Shown here: positions 32,460-40,559 of the stretch, piece by piece
How the letters are laid out: every line of letters starts with the position of its first letter
Numbering within the stretch: the first letter of the stretch is position 1
Origin: an uncultured Lachnospiraceae bacterium
GTDB taxonomy: Bacteria > Bacillota > Clostridia > Lachnospirales > Lachnospiraceae
Direction: 5' to 3'
Assembly (NCBI GenBank): GCA_910588895.1
Contig: CAJUSS010000012.1
Location: 1 to 40,728, forward strand
Length of the DNA: 40,728 nt
The notes under the pieces: model-generated
Told to the model about the DNA's origin: nothing
Databases searched by the model: none
What the model saw: only the letters and a program-made list of their open reading frames with translations
Translations under genes and position numbers: made by a program

Positions 32460-34577
32460 TCACGGGATCGGTCCTGCGGGAACGGCCACGCCGTCCAGCA
32501 CCTTCGTCGGAGACCGGAGCGCCTGGGATCCCCAGCTGCTCCCGGGAAAGATGCTGGTCCCCCACATCCAAAGGGTCCCGTCTGTTTTCACCGCCATGGT
32601 GCCGGAACCATTGCAGTTCACACAAGCCACGTCATCCATCACCTTCGCAGGCACATCCTGGATGTCCGCCCGGATCGCCTCGATGTCACCGGGCGCACCA
32701 CACCATACTCGATCCACGCTCTTGTTCCCCGTGCCGTTCTCATACAGAACATCTTTCCCCCAGACCCACAGTGAGCCATCCTCCCGGATAACTGCCGTAT
32801 TATACTTCCCCGTGCTCACAGCCGTCACCTGATCCAGCACCTGGACCGGGACGGTCTGGTAAGGATATTCCACCTGGTAGGTCATCTCACTGCCGGAGTA
32901 GTCCGATGCATAGCCAAAATACAGCTCATTTCCCTGGCTTCCATTGCCCAGCTGTCCGTACTCGTTGCTCCCCCACATCCACAGGGTGCCGTCGGTCTTC
33001 ACCGCTCCGGTGTGGGTCTCGCTGACGCTGACCGCGGCTACGTCATCCATCACCTTTATGGCCTGACCGGAAAACAGGTCGGAACCATTCCCCAGCCTTC
33101 CATCCCTGTTGTCCCCCCACATCCACAGAGAACCGTCGGTCTTGATCACGGCCACCGTTCTGGCACAGATGCTGACCGCGGCCACGTCATCCATCACCTT
33201 CACCGGACTGACTTGGACCTCCCATCCTGTCTCGCCGCTGTTATAGTCCTCCCCCCACATCCACAGGGAGCCGTCAGTCTTCACCGCGGCGATGGTATAT
33301 TCCCCCATGCTGACCGATGCCACATCCTCCATCACCTTTACCGGCCCGTTGTCCTCCCGGTCCCAGGAGCGGCCGTCCCCCAGCAGGCCGTCCCCCCAGG
33401 TCCACAGAGAACCGTCCAGGCTGATCGCCGCCGTCATGGCGGGAGGCACATCCCCGTGGATGCCGGTGACCACGTTCGCACAGACCGATGCCATACCATC
33501 CATCACTTTTATGGGAACGTCAGAGCTTGCCATTGCCCTTGTATCCGTACCCCACATGCCCCACCCCCACATCCACAGGGAATGGTCCTCCATGATCACA
33601 CCGCCAAAGGCCAAGCCGGGAGCCAGGGTGGAGGCAGGCCCGGTCCGCCGGTCCGCCGAAAGCCCTGCCGCAGCCTGGTCCGGGTCTTCGTCCATATCCC
33701 CGGCAGCCTCTCCGGTCCCGTCCGCATACCATCCGCTCTCTTCCAGATCTCGCGCATCCGGGCTGCAGCCCGCAGGCGGATCTAAGATATCCAGAGCCGA
33801 AGCCGCCTTGATCTTTTCGCACAGCTCCTCATCCTCCAAAAGCTCCTCCCACACGAACCCGGCGATCTCCTCCTCCGAAAACTCGCTGACCGTGACCTTG
33901 CACATCTGGCCCTTCTCCGCTTCCGGATCGATGGTCAGCTCCGCCATCTGGCCGCCGGAGACGGAGGCCTCCTCGCTCTCCCGTGACTTGGGTGCGTCCA
34001 CGGTACACTGGACCGTTCCTTCCAATATGTAGACCTTCATATGCTCCGGGTCCACGACCTCCACCCAGCCGCAGGTCCCGCGGATGCCCACAGACATATT
34101 GGAGGTGCGGATATCCAGGGTCTCATCCTCTTCAAGGGGTTCCTTGATGTTAAAATACAGGCTCCCGCGGTCCACCAGCACCTCCAGCCCGTTCCTCTTT
34201 TTTGCAACGGAGATCTGGCTGTCTGTATCCATCTTGGCCAGCTTCACACTGTCTAAGTTCAGCCAGGCATAGCTCTCCTCTTCTGTGGCGACCTGATAGC
34301 CGCTGTACAGCTTCATCTCCGGTACAGGCTCCAGCTCTTTTCCCCGGCTGTTGGAGATATCCACCGTCCCCGTTGTCTTCATCAGCCGGATCCGCTCTGC
34401 CATGTACAGGCTGGTGCAGCCGGCGCAGGACAGGCCTGCCGCCAGGAGGAGGATGGCAGATGGCACGGCATAGATGCTCCTTTTCCCATCCCCTTTGTTC
34501 TTATGGTCCCTGTTCTCTTTTCTCTTCATTTCCCTGCTCTTCCATTTTCCTGGCCTTTTTACAGCCATCTTTCCCAT
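32460..34577 (-). CDS. FecR-domain lipoprotein with RCC1-type repeats
   Basis: A protein of 705 residues. A basic N-terminus, then hydrophobic YAVPSAILLLAAGLSCAGC suggests lipid anchoring, as in the paralogue. The FecR-like domain (to ~residue 235) matches the other protein nearly residue for residue in SRGKELEPVPEMKLYSGY and TSNMSVGIRGTCGWVEV. The C-terminal half is a propeller of about seven RCC1 blades; each carries a D-G-S/T-L-W-M-W-G core, e.g. DGTLWMWGSNEYGQLGNG, with intervening KVMDDVAAVS. RCC1 propellers bind partner proteins or ligands. It sits between the cyclase and the second FecR gene. Extracytoplasmic sensing or interaction is inferred. Confidence 0.85.
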   Translation of the reverse strand: MGKMAVKRPGKWKSREMKRKENRDHKNKGDGKRSIYAVPSAILLLAAGLSCAGCTSLYMAERIRLMKTTGTVDISNSRGKELEPVPEMKLYSGYQVATEEESYAWLNLDSVKLAKMDTDSQISVAKKRNGLEVLVDRGSLYFNIKEPLEEDETLDIRTSNMSVGIRGTCGWVEVVDPEHMKVYILEGTVQCTVDAPKSRESEEASVSGGQMAELTIDPEAEKGQMCKVTVSEFSEEEIAGFVWEELLEDEELCEKIKAASALDILDPPAGCSPDARDLEESGWYADGTGEAAGDMDEDPDQAAAGLSADRRTGPASTLAPGLAFGGVIMEDHSLWMWGWGMWGTDTRAMASSDVPIKVMDGMASVCANVVTGIHGDVPPAMTAAISLDGSLWTWGDGLLGDGRSWDREDNGPVKVMEDVASVSMGEYTIAAVKTDGSLWMWGEDYNSGETGWEVQVSPVKVMDDVAAVSICARTVAVIKTDGSLWMWGDNRDGRLGNGSDLFSGQAIKVMDDVAAVSVSETHTGAVKTDGTLWMWGSNEYGQLGNGSQGNELYFGYASDYSGSEMTYQVEYPYQTVPVQVLDQVTAVSTGKYNTAVIREDGSLWVWGKDVLYENGTGNKSVDRVWCGAPGDIEAIRADIQDVPAKVMDDVACVNCNGSGTMAVKTDGTLWMWGTSIFPGSSWGSQALRSPTKVLDGVAVPAGPIP

Positions 34578-34694
34578 TTTTTTACCGTCTTCTCGGCCTT
34601 TTCACTTCCGGCTTTAGATCGTTCATACCCCGGTCGGCTGATCATGCAGAAGGGACAGACTCCTTTTGAGTACTGCATAGAGAACGATCCGCTC

Positions 34695-36590
34695 TCACAG
34701 GATCTCCTCCATCCGCAGGACCTCAAACCCTTCCTTTTTCCCCTTCAGCTTCACACTGTCCCCCAGGGAGGTGGTCAAGATCCTGCCCTCAAGGGCATCA
34801 GCCACCGCCCGGGAGATATAGATGGTCCCCGCCGGGGCATTGGCCTCTAAGCGGGCGGCTGTGTTCACCGTATCTCCGATCGCCGTATAATCCATCCGCT
34901 CCGGCGAGCCCACATTGCCCACCACGGCGTCGCCCACATGGACACCGATCCCGAAGGATACGGTCCGCCCGTACTGCTCCATCAGGGCTTTCGAAAGGGA
35001 CTGGGAGCCCTCTGCCATATCCACCGCCGCCTGCACGGCCTTCATCACATAGTCCTCCTGGGGCAGGGGCGCGCCCCAGAAGGCCATGGCCGCATCCCCC
35101 ACGAATTTGTCCAGCGTACCGCTGTTCTTTAAGATGCACCGGGAGATCAGGGTCAGGTATTGGTTCAAGATCCCCACCACCTCTGTGGGCTTTAAAAGCT
35201 CCGACATGGGGGTAAAGCCCCGCACATCCACGAACAGCACTGCGATCTTGGTCAGCTTTCCTCCAAGCTCTAGGGCATCGGTCCCTTCCTTTAAGAGCTC
35301 GTTGACGATCTCAGGGGCCACATACCGCTTAAAGGTATTGGTCACATGCCGCCTCTCCATGGCCGCCTGGATGTAGTTCAGCGCCAGACAGCCTGCATAC
35401 AGGACCGTAGCCCCCACCGGGATCCACAGCACATGGAACACCCATCCTAAGTGATAGAACAGACGGCAGAGGAGCAGGCTGCCGCCGCACAGCCCGACCC
35501 ACAGCACCGTGGAGGAACGCACGGGGCGGCGCCAGTACCCGGCCAGACAGAGGAGCATCACCGCAAAGAGAAGGAGGAGCTGCACACGGTCGCTCACTTC
35601 CTTTTTATAGTTCCCCCAGAGCATAGCCTGGATGGCATTGGCCTGGTATTCCACGCCGAACATCGGGTTCTCGTGGTCGATCGCCGTGGTATAGCTGTCC
35701 CGAAGGCCTGCCTCATAGGGGCCGATCAGCACGATCTTCCCCGCCCAGTTCTTCCTGCGTGCTTCTATGGGGACTCCCTCCTTGACCGCCTCTGTTCCCA
35801 CAGCCGCGCCGTCTCCTGCCCCTCCTTTGATCTTGCCTGCCGTCAGCACATTTCCCGATACCAGATCGGCTAAGGACGTGGACGTGTCAAATCCACCTGC
35901 TCTGTCACAAAAAGGCAGATACCAAAGCCCGTTCGGCTGGGTGGGCGGCAGCTCTAAGGGCTCGCCGCCCTGTATCTCTCGATACCGCCGGGCCACGGCC
36001 AGCGCGAGAGAAGGCATCTCTTTGCCGTCCGGCAGCGCGATGCTGAGCAGATGATGGCGGAGAACGCCATCCGGATCCAGCGCTGCGTTCACATGGCCCT
36101 GCTCTGTGACCGCCTGCAGGGCGTCATAGGGCATGTCCACACCTGTCACAGAGATGGAAGCCAACCTGTAGTCCCCGTTCCCGTCCTCCTCCAGCCGGTC
36201 TCCGAATTTCACCAGGCCGGCCGTCACCACATTATCATAGCGTCCGGCCATCTCCGCCAGCCACTGGTCCGCTCCCTCATCCGTCTCCCCGGAAAAGATC
36301 ACATCGATCCCGATCACCGCCGGCCGCTCCTCCTCCGACTGATTCAAGGTCTCCAGCGCTGCGGCGATCACATCCCGTCCCCACTTCTCATATGGACCGA
36401 TCGCCTCCAGCGCCTCTTGGTCGATCACCATCAGCAGGATATCGTCGTCCGGCGTCCGCACATGCTGGTACAATGCATCCGAAGCCGCCAGATCGGCACG
36501 CTCTAAGAGACCGGTCCCCACAAGGACTGTCAGCCCTCCCGCCACAACGATCCCTAAGAGCGCTGTCCTTATCTTCGTTCTTCCACTCAT
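34695..36590 (-). CDS. CHASE2-domain class III adenylate cyclase
   Basis: A protein of 631 residues: one N-terminal helix (~9-27), an extracytoplasmic CHASE2 domain (~30-325, with ASDALYQHVRTPDDDILLMVID and IVLIGPYEAGLRDSYTTAI), three helices (~335-405), then a cyclase domain (~440-625). The active site appears complete: metal-binding Asp in LFVDVRGFTPMSE and in LDKFVGDAAMAF, the adenine-selecting Lys of LDKFVGD and Thr of DYTAIGD, and the transition-state Asn and Arg of IGDTVNTAARLE. This pattern predicts cAMP rather than cGMP. Start ATG 36590 after GGGAGG; overlaps the small ORF stop by ATGA. Such an enzyme is uncommon in Clostridia. Confidence 0.93.
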   Translation of the reverse strand: MSGRTKIRTALLGIVVAGGLTVLVGTGLLERADLAASDALYQHVRTPDDDILLMVIDQEALEAIGPYEKWGRDVIAAALETLNQSEEERPAVIGIDVIFSGETDEGADQWLAEMAGRYDNVVTAGLVKFGDRLEEDGNGDYRLASISVTGVDMPYDALQAVTEQGHVNAALDPDGVLRHHLLSIALPDGKEMPSLALAVARRYREIQGGEPLELPPTQPNGLWYLPFCDRAGGFDTSTSLADLVSGNVLTAGKIKGGAGDGAAVGTEAVKEGVPIEARRKNWAGKIVLIGPYEAGLRDSYTTAIDHENPMFGVEYQANAIQAMLWGNYKKEVSDRVQLLLLFAVMLLCLAGYWRRPVRSSTVLWVGLCGGSLLLCRLFYHLGWVFHVLWIPVGATVLYAGCLALNYIQAAMERRHVTNTFKRYVAPEIVNELLKEGTDALELGGKLTKIAVLFVDVRGFTPMSELLKPTEVVGILNQYLTLISRCILKNSGTLDKFVGDAAMAFWGAPLPQEDYVMKAVQAAVDMAEGSQSLSKALMEQYGRTVSFGIGVHVGDAVVGNVGSPERMDYTAIGDTVNTAARLEANAPAGTIYISRAVADALEGRILTTSLGDSVKLKGKKEGFEVLRMEEIL

Positions 36591-36694
36591 CTGTCCTCCC
36601 TCATCCGCTGCTCACTGTCCGCGCCCATGCGGCCTGCGCTCATGCTATCCATGCCGATGCGGCCCACGGCAGTATGGCAGATCACAATGCTCAT
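36587..36694 (-). CDS. Small ORF (35 aa) coupled at both ends, unknown function
   Basis: ATG 36694 overlaps the stop of the MBL-fold gene by ATGA, and the TGA of this frame overlaps the ATG of the cyclase by ATGA, so it fills the gap exactly. A GGAG lies eight bases before its start. The product starts MSIVICHTAVGRIGMD and ends EQRMREDR: four to five methionines, hydrophobic at the start, charged at the end, no known domain. It may be a real small protein or serve only to carry ribosomes from one gene to the next. Not recognised. Confidence 0.5.
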   Translation of the reverse strand: MSIVICHTAVGRIGMDSMSAGRMGADSEQRMREDR

Positions 36695-37572
36695 ATCCAC
36701 AGCTCCATCCCTTCTCTGGCAAAATGACAGGCTCCATCCTCCGCTCTTGCCAAGCGCTCCTGCTCCTCTAAAAAACGGTCTGTATAGCCGGAGGAATAGT
36801 GGGTCACGAGGACCTTCCCGGCCGCGGCCGCCTGCCGCATGCCGATCCCCTGCTCCCAGCAGGAATGCCCCCAGCCCTTCCGCACTCCAAGCTCCTCTTT
36901 TGTGAAGGTCCCATCCCATATCAAAAGATCGCTGCGTCTGGCAAATGCCGCCAGCCCATCTTCGGTCCCTCTATCCAGCTCACAATCCAATGCATGGACG
37001 ATGCTCTTCTCTCCCTGTTCCAGACGATAGAGCAGGCTCTGCCCCGGATGGTTCCCCCGGAAAGTCCGGATCCGCGCCAGCTCCGCTCCCTTTTCTACCC
37101 CGTCTTCTTCCAGATAAAAGTGGTCTCCAGGCCCGATCTCATGGATCTGGATATCCGCTCTTAAGTCTGCCAGCCCCAATGGCCAGTAAGGCGGTCCGAA
37201 CATCGTTTCCAACTGTCCTTTCAAGCTCCCGCCGCTCCCCTGGCCATAGATATGGATCCGGGTGCCTTTTTCATGAAAAAGCCTAAAGCCAAAAAAGCCC
37301 ATGACATGGTCCATGTGGAGATGGCTCAGCAGGATGTGGACCAGCCTTTCCCTGCCCTCTGCCCGCTCCTGTCCGCTCCCTGCCATCAGACGGTCTGCCA
37401 GGCTGTCCCCCAGCCCCATCAGGCCGCTCCCGGCATCAAAGACGACGATCCCGCCTTCTCCTCGATCCACCGAGATGCAGGCTGTATTCCCGCCATATCC
37501 CAAAAAGGGCGCCGATGCCATAGGCATCGACCCACGCACGCCCCAGACCGTCACCTTCCATGCATTTTTCAT
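36691..37572 (-). CDS. MBL-fold metallo-hydrolase (phosphodiesterase-like)
   Basis: A protein of 293 residues from ATG 37572, preceded by GGGGAG; the frame extends upstream over the promoter. Metal ligands: HLHMDHVMG (H-x-H-x-D-H) near residue 88, GNHPGQSLLYRL near 180, VHALDCELD and VTHYSSGYTD near 265. Early VTVWGVRGSMP and YGGNTACISV are shared by the cyclic-phosphodiesterase and RNase Z-like subgroup. Class II cyclic-nucleotide phosphodiesterases belong to this fold, so cAMP hydrolysis is a fair guess given the cyclase next door, but the substrate cannot be fixed by eye. Confidence 0.85.
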   Translation of the reverse strand: MKNAWKVTVWGVRGSMPMASAPFLGYGGNTACISVDRGEGGIVVFDAGSGLMGLGDSLADRLMAGSGQERAEGRERLVHILLSHLHMDHVMGFFGFRLFHEKGTRIHIYGQGSGGSLKGQLETMFGPPYWPLGLADLRADIQIHEIGPGDHFYLEEDGVEKGAELARIRTFRGNHPGQSLLYRLEQGEKSIVHALDCELDRGTEDGLAAFARRSDLLIWDGTFTKEELGVRKGWGHSCWEQGIGMRQAAAAGKVLVTHYSSGYTDRFLEEQERLARAEDGACHFAREGMELWI

Positions 37573-37600
37573 CTTGCCACTCCCCTTTACTCTCTGTACG

Positions 37601-37629
37601 ATCATAGCATGAAACGTCGAAAAAGTAAA
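37601..37629 (-). promoter_or_regulatory. Probable promoter of the MBL-cyclase-FecR operon
   Basis: TTTACT (37624-37629), 17-base spacer, TATGAT (37601-37606) on the minus strand, about 30 bases before the MBL-fold start codon. The -35 box is weak. Confidence 0.55.
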
Positions 37630-37657
37630 CCGAAGAGGATGGGGCACTTTTCATATG

Positions 37658-37688
37658 AAAAAAGCTGCCACCCTATCGGCAACAGCTT
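37658..37688 (-). terminator. Terminator downstream of yebC
   Basis: On the minus strand AGCTG-TT-GCC, a short loop, GGCAGCT and then six T, a bulged but GC-rich stem. It separates yebC from the signalling operon promoter. Confidence 0.7.
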
Positions 37689-37743
37689 GTCCGTCTAAAA
37701 TATAAACACAAAAATGCTCATCTATATCCGCGTGTCGGAAAGA

Positions 37744-38472
37744 TCACTCATCCCAGTTATGATAGACCGCCTGGACATCGTCATCTCCATCCAGCAGATC
37801 TAAGGTGCGGGTCAGCTTCTTGATATCCTCTTCGCTGGTCAGCTCCACCCAGGTCTGGGGGATCATGGTGATATCTGCCTCCAGCATGGGGATCCCTTCC
37901 TTTTCCAGAGCCTCGCGCACCTGGCTGAAGCTGTCCGGATCGGTGTAGACCTCATAGCTGTCCTCTTCCTCTGCAAAGTCCTCCGCTCCGGCATCCAATG
38001 CCATCATCATCAGGTCGTCCGCATCCATCTCGCACTCTTCCTTATCGATGATGATCTGGCCCTTTTTATCGAACATATAGGAGACGCTGCCCGGCGTGCC
38101 CACATTCCCGCCGCCCTTGGTGAACGCGCTCCGCACGTTCGCCGCCGTACGGTTCTTATTGTCTGTCAATGTATCTACGATGATCGCTACGCCGCTGGGG
38201 CCATAGCCTTCATAGGTCAGCACCTCATAAGCAACGGAGTTGGCATCCCCTGCCGCCTTCTTGATGCCGCGGTCGATGGTATCGTTCGGCATGTTGTTGG
38301 CCTTTGCCTTGGCGATCACATCACGCAGCTTGCTGTTATTCGCAGGATCGGCGCCCCCCTCTTTCACTGCTACGGCGATCTCCCGGCCGATGACCGTAAA
38401 GATCTTCCCCTTCGCCGCATCATTTTTCTCTTTCTTATGCTTGATGTTCGCAAACTTTGAATGTCCTGACAT
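37744..38472 (-). CDS. yebC: YebC/PmpR-family protein
   Basis: A 242-residue cytoplasmic protein with the invariant start MSGHSKFANIKHKKEKNDA, then KIFTVIGREIAVAVKEGG, NSKLRDVIAKAKANNMPNDT and YEGYGPSGVAIIVDTLTDN near residue 90, ending with an acidic domain. Family members were first called transcriptional regulators; more recent work shows association with ribosomes and relief of stalling at proline stretches. Start ATG 38472 after GGAG, own promoter at 38519-38547. Highly conserved housekeeping gene. Confidence 0.97.
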   Translation of the reverse strand: MSGHSKFANIKHKKEKNDAAKGKIFTVIGREIAVAVKEGGADPANNSKLRDVIAKAKANNMPNDTIDRGIKKAAGDANSVAYEVLTYEGYGPSGVAIIVDTLTDNKNRTAANVRSAFTKGGGNVGTPGSVSYMFDKKGQIIIDKEECEMDADDLMMMALDAGAEDFAEEEDSYEVYTDPDSFSQVREALEKEGIPMLEADITMIPQTWVELTSEEDIKKLTRTLDLLDGDDDVQAVYHNWDE

Positions 38473-38518
38473 AGAATAACACTCCTTTTCCTCTTAACCT
38501 CGTGACAACAGCTTATTT

Positions 38519-38547
38519 ATTTTAGCATTGTTTTGGAATGGTGGCAA
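38519..38547 (-). promoter_or_regulatory. yebC promoter
   Basis: TTGCCA (38542-38547), 17-base spacer, TAAAAT (38519-38524) on the minus strand, 47 bases ahead of the yebC start codon. Confidence 0.7.
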
Positions 38548-38594
38548 GTCCTTGAACGCTATTTTGCGAAGGCAACGCTGCGGACGGTCACGTT

Positions 38595-40007
38595 TCACAG
38601 CTCCGCCGCCAGGTTCCGCAGCCACTTCTTCTTCCGATACCGCCAATACCCCAGCACCATCTTGTAGACCTCCTCCAGCATCACCAGTGCATACACATGG
38701 CAGATGGAAAGCTTCCAGACCAGGCCGCCTAAGAAGGCCAGGGGCACCCCGATGGCCCATACGCCGCTGGTATCCAGGAATAAGCACATCTTCGTGTCCC
38801 CGCCGCTCCTTAGGACACCCACCACGTTCACATAGTTGAACATCTTGGCCGGCATATAGGCCACGAAGATCAAGATCAGTGTACTCACATCCGCGGCCAC
38901 CTGGGGCGTGATCTTATAGAGGCCGATCACCTGCCATCTGCAGGCGGCGATCAGCGCTCCTCCTGTTATCGTCACTATAAACTGCAGGAGGAAGAAATAG
39001 GTAGCGTACTTTTCCGCCCGCTTAAGCTTTCCGGCCCCCATCTCATTGCCCAGGATGACCGCCGTCGCAGCGCTCAGGCCCTGGAAAAGGACCACCACGA
39101 TGTCCTGGATGGTGGTGGCGATCGTGATCGCGGCCACTGCATCATCCCCCATCCGCCCGTAAGCCAGCGAATACAGGGTGGTGCCCAGCCCCCACATGAA
39201 CTCGTTCAAGATGACCGGGCTGGCAGTCCGGAAAAACTGGAGCACAAAGACCCTTTCATAGCCCACCATCTCCTTTAAGCGGGCGGCCACCGGCCATTTC
39301 TTCCAGTAGGTCACAGACAGGAGGATCGTCATCTCCAGGACCCTGGCGATCAGTGTGGCATAGGCCGCGCCCACTACCCCAAGGCCTAAGCCAGGCATGT
39401 CCAGGCTATGACCGCCTATGAGGATCGTTCGCTCCGGGAAGATGAACAGGAAGTTAAAAAAGATGTTGGTCAGGATAGCGATACAGCTGGTGATCACCGG
39501 AGCCTTTACCTTGCCCACTGCCCGCAGCATAGCCACAAATACATTGGTGACCGCGGTAAAGGGATAGGAGATCACCACCACCGCCAGATAGGCGGCGCCC
39601 AGACGGATACTGGCCTCGCTCTCCGTAAAGATCCGCATCACGCCTTCCGGCCGCAGGAGCCCTGCAAGCACAAAAAAGGCGGCCCCGCCCAACGCGATCG
39701 CCAAGGACAGGCCCAACACCTTCCGTATATTCTTTACATCTCCGTTCCCCCAATACTGGGCCGCCAGCACGCCGCTGCCGCTGACGACGCCAAATACTAA
39801 AAGGGTGAACACAAAGAAAAATTTATTCGCCAATCCCACCGCCGCGATCGCGGTAGCACCTAATGTCCCGATCATCATGGTATCCGCCAGATTGACCACG
39901 GTGTTCAGCATCCCCTGCATCGCCACGGGGCAGGCGATCTTGAAGGCTTTCCCCAAAAAAACCTTATCATGGAACATATCTTTCGTATCTTGTATGAGCT
40001 GCATCAT
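38595..40007 (-). CDS. MATE-family efflux transporter
   Basis: A protein of 470 residues from ATG 40007 (or 40004), after GGGAGGG; an upstream in-frame start lacks such a site. Twelve hydrophobic helices in two similar halves. Typical motifs: KIACPVAMQGMLNTVVNLAD with TMMIGTLGATAIAAVGLANK after helix 1, GSGVLAAQYWGNGD, and in the second half SPVILNEFMWGLGTTLYSLA and SAATAVILGNEMGAGKLKRA. These pumps export cationic compounds with Na+ or H+. It has its own promoter, so probably is not part of the yebC or mazF units. Substrate unknown. Confidence 0.93.
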   Translation of the reverse strand: MMQLIQDTKDMFHDKVFLGKAFKIACPVAMQGMLNTVVNLADTMMIGTLGATAIAAVGLANKFFFVFTLLVFGVVSGSGVLAAQYWGNGDVKNIRKVLGLSLAIALGGAAFFVLAGLLRPEGVMRIFTESEASIRLGAAYLAVVVISYPFTAVTNVFVAMLRAVGKVKAPVITSCIAILTNIFFNFLFIFPERTILIGGHSLDMPGLGLGVVGAAYATLIARVLEMTILLSVTYWKKWPVAARLKEMVGYERVFVLQFFRTASPVILNEFMWGLGTTLYSLAYGRMGDDAVAAITIATTIQDIVVVLFQGLSAATAVILGNEMGAGKLKRAEKYATYFFLLQFIVTITGGALIAACRWQVIGLYKITPQVAADVSTLILIFVAYMPAKMFNYVNVVGVLRSGGDTKMCLFLDTSGVWAIGVPLAFLGGLVWKLSICHVYALVMLEEVYKMVLGYWRYRKKKWLRNLAAEL

Positions 40008-40166
40008 GACCCTCCCGATCAGATCTTGCCGGCAGGATCTTTCGATCTGCCCTTTATCTGCCTCATCACTTCGATCCAGCTTTTGGCACGCGCACAACCC
40101 GTAAGCCCTTTTGCAGCTCTCGCCTGCAGGGCTCTCCCGCGGCCAGATGCTGGACAGTCATATGCC

Positions 40167-40195
40167 ATCATATCATTTCCTGTAAGATCCGTCAA
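40167..40195 (-). promoter_or_regulatory. MATE transporter promoter
   Basis: TTGACG (40190-40195), 17-base spacer, TATGAT (40167-40172) on the minus strand, about 160 bases upstream of the coding start, just after the mazF stop. Confidence 0.7.
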
Positions 40196-40202
40196 GGCTC
40201 GC

Positions 40203-40559
40203 CTATGTACGCAGATCACCTATCTCCAGGCTCACCATCAACGCGGTATTGACCTTTTCCAAAAGTCCGTCGTCGATATGGCAGATCTTTTCCTTCAGGC
40301 GCATCTTATCGATCGTCCGAAGCTGCTCCAGCAAGATCACCGAATCCTTGACCATAGCACAGCGCTTTGTATCCATCTCCACATGGGTTGGCAGCTTTGC
40401 CTTGTTCATCTTTGAAGTGATCGCCGCACAGATCACCGTAGGGCTGTGGCGGTTCCCCACGTCATTCTGTATGATGAGCACCGGCCGGATCCCCCCCTGC
40501 TCGGAGCCCACCACTGGTCTTAAGTCTGCATAATATACATCGCCTCGTCTGATCGTCAC
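40203..40559 (-). CDS. MazF/PemK-family endoribonuclease toxin
   Basis: A 118-residue protein starting at GTG 40559 after GTGGAG. It shows the family core IRRGDVYYADLRPVVGSEQGG, IRPVLIIQNDVGN with the catalytic Arg, SPTVICAAITSK with the conserved Thr, PTHVEM and VKDSVILLEQLRTIDKMRL. This is the NdoA (EndoA)/MazF type that cuts mRNA at specific short sites. The 169 bases upstream contain no open frame on this strand that could be an antitoxin, so in this window it stands alone. Firmicute homologues are often next to alr; that gene would lie beyond the window. Confidence 0.94.
   Translation of the reverse strand: MTIRRGDVYYADLRPVVGSEQGGIRPVLIIQNDVGNRHSPTVICAAITSKMNKAKLPTHVEMDTKRCAMVKDSVILLEQLRTIDKMRLKEKICHIDDGLLEKVNTALMVSLEIGDLRT

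Noticed and set aside
31869..32774. A 301-codon open frame on the plus strand opposite the FecR genes
   Set aside because: It lies antisense to two well-supported coding regions with family motifs and ribosome sites; its product is rich in Pro, His and Arg, typical of a shadow frame in GC-rich DNA.
32470..33600. DNA tandem repeat array
   Set aside because: The periodic signal comes from RCC1 blades at protein level; the nucleotide copies are diverged and in frame with the gene.
36587..36919. The 110-codon frame containing the small ORF
   Set aside because: The upstream part overlaps the MBL-fold gene in another frame and has no ribosome site. Only the last 35 codons, bounded by ATGA overlaps, were kept.
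40491..40497. C7 run inside the MazF gene as a second slippage tract
   Set aside because: Seven bases is short for a contingency tract, and the gene is in frame with a complete product.
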